Positions 56,647 through 64,000 of a stretch of 64,000 nt of DNA are shown here, piece after piece. A program made the translations under genes and the position numbers. How positions within the stretch are numbered: position 1 is the first letter of the stretch; every line of letters begins with the position of its first letter. The stretch comes from Isoetes taiwanensis (lineage: Eukaryota > Streptophyta > Lycopodiopsida > Isoetales > Isoetaceae). The stretch covers positions 956,154 to 1,020,153 of the forward strand of contig JAJEKV010000074.1 of assembly GCA_021234155.1 (NCBI GenBank), written 5' to 3'. The notes under the pieces were generated by a model, which ran no database searches, was not told the DNA's origin, and saw nothing but the letters and a program-made list of their open reading frames with translations.

Positions 56647-56734
56647 TTACCCTTATCAGGCTAACATGCAATTGATTTGGCTCCAGGTAATTACCCTTAT
56701 CAGGCTAACATGCAATTGATTTGGCTACAGGTAA
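56647..56734. repeat. Two-copy tandem repeat, period 44 bp
   Basis: TTACCCTTATCAGGCTAACATGCAATTGATTTGGCTCCAGGTAA at 56647 is repeated at 56691 with one change (CTCC to CTAC). Each copy ends in CAGGTAA. Very similar copies imply a recent duplication. Confidence 0.92.
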
Positions 56735-57770
56735 CATGTGGAACCCGTCTTTTGTGTTCTGAGTTTGTTCACACTTGAAATGGAGCTATTTTCTAAAACA
56801 AGTGGTGATATCTTCACTTAAAAAACTATGCTTTTGACAATTTTTTACCTTCAAGAATGGTTCTGTCTTGAAGTTAGATAATCCAGTTTTTCTGACTTGG
56901 CTCATTTGATTAGCAAGCATGAGGGAAATGGCTTGCTTGTCATGTTTAACATTATTCTATTCTGTCAAATTACATTATTATTACCTTATTCAGGAGTATT
57001 TTCACTAGATGTTTGTATTTGATTTTATGGCAAATGTTTTGCTTGGTTTGGAATCATAAACGTGATCCCCTCTAGGCTTTCCTTTGTTATTGAAAGTTAT
57101 TGTAGTATTCCTTTTATGCTAGGTTTTATGGCCTTGAAAAAATATTCTGCTCATACACAAGTCTTAGCTCTTCACTACTAAAGGTAGACTTGATTTGGCT
57201 ACGGCAACAGACAGCAGTTTGAAATATCCCTTCTTCTAACCATAGCCGCAATCCTTTCTCAAGAAGGGCAGGATGATCCCGGGGAGTTAAAGATGGCTTC
57301 AATTTACTTGGAGAGATGCTGGAAGGTGATATTTTGTCTGCCTACTTTATGCAAACATTATTATTCTGCACTAGTGATGCAAGTAGATTTTATAAATGAA
57401 TTGTTTTCATTGATCCTTGTTTTAACAGATTCATTTGTTGATTTTGTCCCAACCAAACTGTGACAAGTTTGAATGAGAACTTCAATGTATATTTAAGTAT
57501 TTTAGCCTTTCACCTATAGGCGTAAACTAATGTATCGTTGCAACTTGAAGATGCCACGTTGCTTATAGCCTGAAGATTCAACTCATATGAAGGATCAACT
57601 GGCTGAACTCTTGTTTTGCTAAGTTTGATAAGGAGCTTATAGCTTGAATACTTAACTCATATGAATAATAAAGTGGGTGCACGCTTTGTTCTGCCCACTT
57701 TTTTGTGATATGTAATGTTGTACAACTTTTGGATATTCTTTATTTGAACTACATTCATGTGCCGTTCATC
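56735..57770. other. No recognisable gene
   Basis: Short frames only. Looser repeats (GCTTATAGCNTGAA..ACTCATATGAA) occur at about 57560-57665. Confidence 0.4.
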
Positions 57771-57775
57771 ACGTT

Positions 57776-57886
57776 AGAAAGAATGTGCATGTATTGCAAA
57801 TAAGACACTCAAACGATAGCCATGGATGTCTGATAGTTCTATGTTTATAGAAAGAATGTGCATGTATTGCAAATAAGACACTCAAA
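57776..57886. repeat. Direct repeat pair, 38 bp, spacing 73 bp
   Basis: AGAAAGAATGTGCATGTATTGCAAATAAGACACTCAAA is present identically at 57776-57813 and 57849-57886. Confidence 0.92.
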
Positions 57887-57889
57887 TGG

Positions 57890-59540
57890 CGCCAGGAAGA
57901 ACCCTAAATACTGACTGGATGTAACATTTGCGGACTGGATGTAAAAATACGATAGAGGGTAGGATACATGAATGAAAAATGGACGTAAAAATAAGGTTGA
58001 GGGTAAGGCAAGAAGTGCTTAGACTGGGTGTAAAAGTATGGAATCGGGTATGATTCTTCGACAGTATGGGACCGTATACATAGGGGTTTCTATGGAGGGT
58101 CAGCTGTATACAGAGGGGTTTCTCCTGACTTGATGCACGCACATGCCATATGCCCCTTATATAGAGGTGAACCCCCCGGGGTCTATGGAAGGCTACAATC
58201 ATGCCATAAAGCACGATTTAATTAATTAGAGAATTTTGGAATTCTCGTTTAGCATGAAATAGGTTCTTGGTTGTCTATAAAACACCGTAAATGGTTGCAA
58301 CAGAGTAAAAGTTGACGTTTTTTCCGCTGTTTTTTTGGTCACAACCAGTGATGTATCCGACTTTGACATGTATAAGGCTATCCCAAGCTCCTTTGTGAGT
58401 AAGAGCGGTCCACAAGAAAGAGTGAAAATACTCAGCAGGATCGCCACGGCGAAGATTTCAAGCTGCCTAGCTGGCCCAAAGATCCCCATTGCGATCTATT
58501 AAAACAAAACATGGGTGCAAAATAAGCACCCAAAGACCAAATAAAATTTGTATTTTATAAATTTTAAATCTTTATACAATATTGAAAGTACTAAAAAGAA
58601 TACAATTTTTGAAAAGAAAAATATTTTATCTGCTCAACAGAATCGCTGTGGCGATTTGCTCGAGCAAGTATTGAGGTTTGTGCTCATGGTTTGTGCTCAT
58701 GAATTTCGCTATGGCGATTTAGTGGATCAAGAATCAAACCATAAAGGCATCCTTCTCCGAATCCGTGCATTTAACATGATTTTACGCATCAAGAACGCAT
58801 CATGTAAGATTTTTCCTATGGGATTGATATAATGACAGACTTGAATAAGAAAGGAATCGATTAAAAACCTAAATAACAGATCTGAATAAGAAAGGAATGA
58901 ATTACAAACCTTTCAACAAGCTTGATCTTAGCTCAAATCGAAGAGATAATCAAGATTGTCTGCTGAGGAGCCTCCGTGATCAGATTAACAATACAAGCTG
59001 ATCTAATATTTTCTTTATAGTTCTCATCCATATTGTCATTCCCTTGCAACTCCGTCTGTATGAAGCAATAGGCTTTGTCTTTTCCTCTGTGTCTAAATTG
59101 AAATTAAAAGCATCATTCCTCTCAGCCGAACCAAGCCCTGTTTCCCTCGCCCATCATTTACCCTGAAAAGCAGCCATAGATTCGTGGATTCTGAAGCGCA
59201 GCAGCTTCGTCAGGATTCGATTTCGGTGGAAAACCTAGTTGAAGGGGATTTTAACTCAAAACCTTGCTCAAACCACTGCGAAAATACATGGCTTTTGCTC
59301 AAAACAGGGACCCCGGAAATACCTGCAAATCACTCAAAATAAACATCTGCCGAAGGCGCATCGAGCAGGGCATCTGAAAACATCTTCCGAAACATCTACC
59401 CAAAACATCTGTAGAAAGAAGGATCTCGCCAAACATCTGCCGGAAGGCGCTAAAAACATCTGCTTAGAAATCGAAAGCGGGGGCATCCGGAGGTCCCCGG
59501 TTTCCCAGCATGTTGCTTGCCATTTCAAATCGAGGGGTTT
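57890..59540. other. No recognised gene
   Basis: Minus frame 57882-58214 and plus frame 58548-58832 have no motif. 59330-59470 contains irregular repeats of AAACATCTGCCG within a plus frame (59239-59601), giving a lysine-rich peptide of uncertain reality. Confidence 0.35.
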
Positions 59541-59559
59541 TAAAATAAATATATATATT

Positions 59560-60223
59560 TTTTTTTTTTTTTTTTTTGAGGGAAAGGAAGGATTCTATTG
59601 ATCATAAATTAAAACCATACAAAATGGGGCTCAGAGCCCAAATACCAAGTATCAGTCTCAGAAAAACCAGACCAAAAATTACAACCAAAAACCATTTGCT
59701 GAACGAGCACCATCAAAGCCAAATTCCATCTGCAAGAGGAGGATTACATGAAGGAGGGGGAGTATGAGGCGGGAGAGGTGATAAATTGAGAAGGGAAGCG
59801 GGGATTGCGGCGGATCCGGGGAAGGAGTGAGTAGCGTAGATAGGCATGGCAAAAGATCAGAGCCATCCAGTTGATTTCGGCCCAGGAAGGGGTAAGTAGC
59901 AACAATTCATCAATGGGGACCTGTATAATGTCCAATAAGACACCAGCAGCAGCTTCACATCTACCTTTGTGGTAGTAATACATAGACCTTAAACAGGAGA
60001 ACTGCTTCTCTGTCAGAAGTCGGTTGTTGGCACCAATAAACTTGTGCAAAATATGAGCGTTGTATGCTTCTTTCAGAAGAAATTTGAGGCGAAAGGTCGC
60101 TCTAACAGCTTGTCTTGGGGTCCCTGAGTGGTGAGTAGGCACGTCATCCGGCAGAATTGTCCCCCTGAAGACCTGCACCACACTGTTCAAAAATGCTGCA
60201 GTCCACAAATGAATTCGGGTCAA
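59560..60223 (-). mobile_element. Possible poly(A)-tailed retroelement with unrecognised frame (minus strand)
   Basis: On the minus strand a 159-codon frame (60223-59744; includes FRGTILPDDVPTHHSGTPRQ and YYYHKGRCEAAAGVLLDIIQ) is followed by about 170 bases of untranslated sequence and then a run of A of about 18-20 (T on the plus strand, about 59558-59577). That layout fits a retrotransposed copy, either a LINE 3' part or a processed transcript. The protein is not recognised. The start of the frame is not ATG-certain. Confidence 0.4.
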
Positions 60224-60544
60224 TCAGGGAGTTAAAACGGACAATAAAGAAATTAGACTTAAAGGTTCCCCAAAGAAGCCAGTCAGAATCAAATTTCTCT
60301 CGTTTTTAAAATATTAATGGTTCTCAACCACGCTTTTATTCGAGCTGTACCTTTATCCTACCCACATTGGGCGGGACAAAAATTTGAATTAAAGGTGACC
60401 ACTTTTGCTGGTGGTTGGGCAGGACAATTTCAAATTAAAGTTGAGTACTTTTGGCTTGTGGTGGACCTGAAGAGGTGCACTCGAAATTCTCAAAATCAGC
60501 TTATTTTCTCCAAATAATTAATTCGTGCTTCATAGCATGTTCCA

Positions 60545-61010
60545 GTGCAAAGTGTGCACAGGAGGGGCGGATGGAGTGGACTACCCTAACCATTCTTCTA
60601 TGCCAGCCAACGCCATTGTTATGATTCTGTCTGTCTTACCTGGAGGCCCTGACTATCACTTGATTCCCATGAGTTTGAGCCGGGGTAGAGCCTTTATTCA
60701 TGATGCATTTCATTATTATGATGGTGTTCTATTGCATTCTTATGGATGATGATGAGCCACCCTTCGTGGTGGCATGTTATTTCTTTGTACTGTTGCCAGG
60801 TGCTAACCTTGTATGTCCCCGTCCGCTATCTAGGATTCCCATCGAAGGCATGGGACGAATGACACCTCTGTGTGCTTCGCCCGGACACTTGTCATCATAA
60901 GTGGTCCGAGTTAGACAGAGGGCCTTTCCATGGTGGTATTGTCGCCATGGAAGAGGGGATTTCCCGTAGAGCATGATTTTGGTGGACCAGGTCATTGCAC
61001 TGGCCATGTT
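60545..61010 (+). repeat. Dispersed repeat family, part B copy
   Basis: Homologous to 44995-45440: GTGCAAAGTGTGCACAGGAGG, GGCGGATGGAGTGGACTACC, CCACCCTTCGTGGTGGC, ATGACACCTCTGTGTG, GAGTTAGACAGAGGGCC. Part A is absent. Confidence 0.65.
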
Positions 61011-61019
61011 CTAATTCGA

Positions 61020-61625
61020 TAGAACGTTAAGTAGTTGGGGACTCTAACTTAGGAAAATTCTTTAGAACCCTGAAGTTAAAATGTTTGAGGCCCAAATTTG
61101 TGCTAACCGTGCAGTTGTGAGGAAAATTTTGGAGGCATAAAGGTAGAACTGTGTTGTGTTTTAGTAAGAAATGGTCCCTCTTTTCCAGAGGCCAACTTTT
61201 TCTAGGAAGCTCGGATTGGAAAACTTCTTGTTTCATCGCGTCGGGGACCCCAAATTAGCTTAGGGCACCTTTCAGCTGACTCAAAAGTGGCACCAGGACG
61301 GAGAAAACCCTATCGACGCACTTTGCAAAACATGGGTTTATTTTTGAATTTTAAGCTTCCAAAATGCAGAGCGCCGGTTTGACTGAAGTTTGACTTAAAA
61401 AAAAAAAGAAAAAGAAAAAAAAGGCATTAAGGAAACTCATGGACGATTTTTAGTTAGGGTTTTTGTTGTTTCCCTTTCGTGTTAGCCATGCTACAATGAC
61501 CTTCACCGCCATCGCCACTGGAATAGCCAGTACTGCCATAGCTGTGCACCCCCTTTAGTTCTGCCATAGCTAACCTTGCCTACTAGCCTGACGGACTCTG
61601 CCCGCTTGTTAGCACTCCACCTTGA
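61020..61625. other. No recognisable gene
   Basis: Contains an A-rich run at about 61399-61422. No frame of note. Confidence 0.4.
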
Positions 61626-61631
61626 CAAGAG

Positions 61632-62525
61632 ATGGCCTGCACTAAGGGAACAAAAAGCTATTCCTCATGTAATGTGTTCCAACTCTTCGCCGAGCTTGGC
61701 TGCAATATCGGGGATGCAACTGACGGCTTTAGGAAGGTCGAGCTTCTCCTCGAGCAGCTAGTGCTGAGATTTATCGAAGGCGACCGGATACCATACCCTA
61801 TTTTCCATCTCACAGAGAGATTTTTGCTGAAACTGAATCCCGAAGGGGAGACCTACATCTTGGCGGAGCAGGAAGACCAGCTTCTGATCCTTGTTCGTTA
61901 TTACCCCTCGGACATCCCCCAAGATCTGCCGATGCCGATGCTCGTCGGGAAGCCGAAAGGATTATGGCAATGGCACAGGAGGAGGATGCCCGGCAGGTCA
62001 CAAGCAGAGAAAAAATTAAGCATAGTATATATTTTTTTCATGAAAACCGGTTTGGCTATCTTTCAAAATCTTACAGTATTTTATGATATATATTGGCTAA
62101 AGTTATTATTATCATTACATTTATATGTATTTGGATTTGGCAAAACTTTTGAATTAAGTACATTTGAAAACTTTGAGTTGGCATTTTTTTTATCGAGAAA
62201 AAGCAGAAAATGTGAATTCTGTAGCTTTAAACATATTGTGCCACAGTTACAAATAATAATCAATAATCAAGGAACATATGATAATATTAAAAAACTTTTA
62301 AGAGAAGCCGACAAAATAGCTTATAACATCCATAGTCTGAGCTACATCCAATGCAATGACACCCTTCTAAATATGCTGCTCAGACTGCACTTATCTCTAA
62401 CCCTTGAAAGAAGATATTATGCAACCAACTTGGGCATCTGGATAGATATTGGCCATCTCTTACAATTCCTTTTTAAAGATGCATACATGGTATATGTAAA
62501 AACAAATCATAGTTCGAAAACCTAA
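61632..62525 (+). other. Unrecognised 297-codon open frame with composition break
   Basis: The frame is open from ATG 61632 to a stop at 62523-62525. Its first 380 bases are GC-rich and its remainder is AT-rich. In the GC-rich part another plus frame gives DADARREAERIMAMAQEEDA (about 61931-61990), more protein-like than the long frame, so the true coding frame may differ. The AT-rich part yields Leu/Ile/Phe-rich sequence that may be open by chance. No domain recognised. Low probability that the whole frame is one gene. Confidence 0.3.
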
Positions 62526-62774
62526 TATCACTCATGCTAGAGGGCAATGTGTAAGAATCTTTAATAAGAATTCATTTTTGTTTGGCTATTAATGATTTCA
62601 TATATAAATATTTTATTATAAAGAAAGACTATCCTTTTTCTTTAAGCAAATGGGGGAAAATAGTTTGGCTAATCCAAAAAAAATAATGGAGTACTTGTTT
62701 TCACTTTGGCTATTTTTTATTTTTTCAAAAAAATCTCTCTTCATAAAATTCGCCGCAAAAATTACCTAAATCCC

Positions 62775-63242
62775 CTAAAAAATTGCCATTTGGCTATTAA
62801 TAGCCACTAATTTTTTCCATGGTCGCAGGCGGAGACCCGGCACTTGTATGTAAGCACTACGGTGGAAAAGTGGATAAGAACCAACCTGGAGACAATCTAC
62901 AACACCAACCAACAAATTAAGCCCATTCATAAAAGGCACCAGACTATTCCTGGCAGCTCCAGCACTAATACTTTCAGGAGGCCTTCCCTCCTCATCAACC
63001 GAACCCCTCCAACCCCTGGCCAATCGCTTCATCATGAAGAAAGCCCACAAATTACTGAAGTTTCCCCCATAGATCCATTGCTTGCCTCCATATACCTGTT
63101 GCTGCTCGCCATCCCGCTGAGCGAACCTGCACAAATTAAAACTCATACCTGCTTTATAGAAACCAGCACCACGCGGCCAGCCTCCAACAAATTCAAAGAA
63201 AATCTGCCAGGGAAGCTTTGAAGCAAGCTGATTCTCTGCCAA
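62775..63242 (-). other. Unrecognised 155-codon minus frame
   Basis: A minus frame containing LPWQIFFEFVGGWPRGAGFY and ISAGAARNSLVPFMNGLNLL. The opposite strand is also open for long parts, so the coding strand is uncertain. Its 5' side approaches a poly(A)-containing repeat. No domain recognised. Confidence 0.25.
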
Positions 63243-63286
63243 GCATAGAGGCTTTCAAACATACCAAAATGATACGCATGCAAATC

Positions 63287-63383
63287 CGGCCACAAACATT
63301 TTGAAAAAAAAAAAAGCAAAAAACGGCCACAAACATTTTGAACGGCCACAAACATTTTGAAAAAAAAAAAAAAAAAAAAAAAA
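63287..63383. repeat. Three-copy repeat with poly(A) runs
   Basis: CGGCCACAAACATTTTGAA begins at 63287, 63324 and 63343, the first and third followed by A runs (the third about 23 A). This looks like repeated slippage or nested insertion at a poly(A) tail. Confidence 0.85.
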
Positions 63384-64000
63384 CCAGAGAAAAACATTGG
63401 AAAGCCTACTACATAGTGGCTAAGGGTTTGAAGAAGTGCAATATTGCATGGCCCATAAAAGAAAAGGGGTTGCTCTAGCGCGGCTATGTTGGGCATGGGA
63501 GAAAAGCTTAACATTTTTAGCACACCATCAATTGGAGGTCAAGTCTAAATGTGCTAGGGATATTGTTTGCCTGCTCATCCTTCAATTTGTTTGAAATTAT
63601 ATTTCCGATGTGTTAAACAAAATTTTTCCATTTTTATGTTTGTTCTTTTTTCTGACGTCCCATACGATGTCACATGGCATATTTGAACCCACTAAAAGAA
63701 AGGTGCGAGTATGTGATGCCATGAAAATCCTTCCTTTAGTCATCTAATGCCAAGAGATTTAATGCCCATCTAATGCTACCAAATTTTAGTTGTCCAATTA
63801 AAAAAAATCTCTTACACATCGAAACAGGAGCTTGAAGGGTCTTTATAAGCATCAATTTGCAAATATAGGCCTAGTAGAGCAGGTTCATCTTCAGGGAAGA
63901 AAATATAATATTGAAAAATGTTATATTTGTTATATCCCCAATTTCCTGCATAGCATCAAATATAATATTCGGATCTTGCGAGTATGATAACTGCTAGGTT
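63384..64000. other. No recognisable gene
   Basis: Unassigned AT-rich sequence to the window end. Confidence 0.4.

Noticed and set aside
59553-59577. Transcription terminator (T run)
   Set aside because: In this context it reads better as the poly(A) of a minus-strand retrocopy. T-run terminators apply to Pol III genes and none is adjacent.

Overview
The window looks like a repeat-dominated stretch of nuclear DNA from a land plant. The evidence is one intact seven-exon PEAPOD-type TIFY gene with short GT-AG introns, one SAUR gene, a broken pentatricopeptide-repeat (PPR) gene, and many decayed plant-type retroelements. Short introns, a PPR relic, plant LINE and chromovirus families, a Merlin-like transposase relic and a Penelope-like endonuclease relic together make a fern, lycophyte or other early-diverging vascular plant plausible. 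This is inference; nothing in the window names the species.

Layout. 0.4-5.6 kb: three non-LTR (LINE) relics on the minus strand. One is an L1-type element with endonuclease, reverse transcriptase and C-terminal zinc-finger remains at 0.9-4.5 kb. 5.6-12.4 kb: a plus-strand LINE interrupted by a tRNA-like SINE and by a full-length but dead Ty3/gypsy chromovirus (LTRs 6342-6859 and 11437-11955, 5-bp target duplication). 12.5-13.4 kb: a PPR pseudogene on the minus strand. 15.1-16.1 kb: another LINE relic. 16.6-20.9 kb: SINEs, a duplicated unidentified coding module, a LINE 3' end and a gypsy integrase scrap. 21.5-24.4 kb: the PEAPOD gene. 25.5-26.6 kb: a GIY-YIG endonuclease fragment of Penelope type. 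30.3-31.5 kb: a LINE ORF1 relic joined to a microsatellite tail. 31.7-32.6 kb: an ISXO2/IS1595-like (Merlin) transposase relic. 33.6-42.3 kb: tandem duplications and minisatellites with no recognised gene. 42.4-43.1 kb: a LINE 3' end. 44.6-45.4, 54.9-55.3 and 60.5-61.0 kb: one dispersed repeat family. 45.8-46.3 kb: the SAUR gene with a visible promoter. 52.3 kb: a nearly perfect hairpin. 53.9-54.4 kb: coding-like exons of an unrecognised minus-strand gene. 59.7-63.3 kb: long open frames of unknown nature.

The two genes likely to work are both growth regulators. The PEAPOD/TIFY protein is a transcriptional co-repressor scaffold that restricts meristemoid and lamina growth in angiosperms, and the SAUR is an auxin-responsive growth effector. 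They are 22 kb apart on opposite strands and nothing indicates co-regulation, although each has a G-box (CACGTG) upstream. The mobile-element content gives the most to look at. Several LINE 3' ends and the SINEs end in similar short segments followed by pentanucleotide or tetranucleotide microsatellites instead of poly(A), which suggests a LINE/SINE partnership using the same tail-recognition rule.
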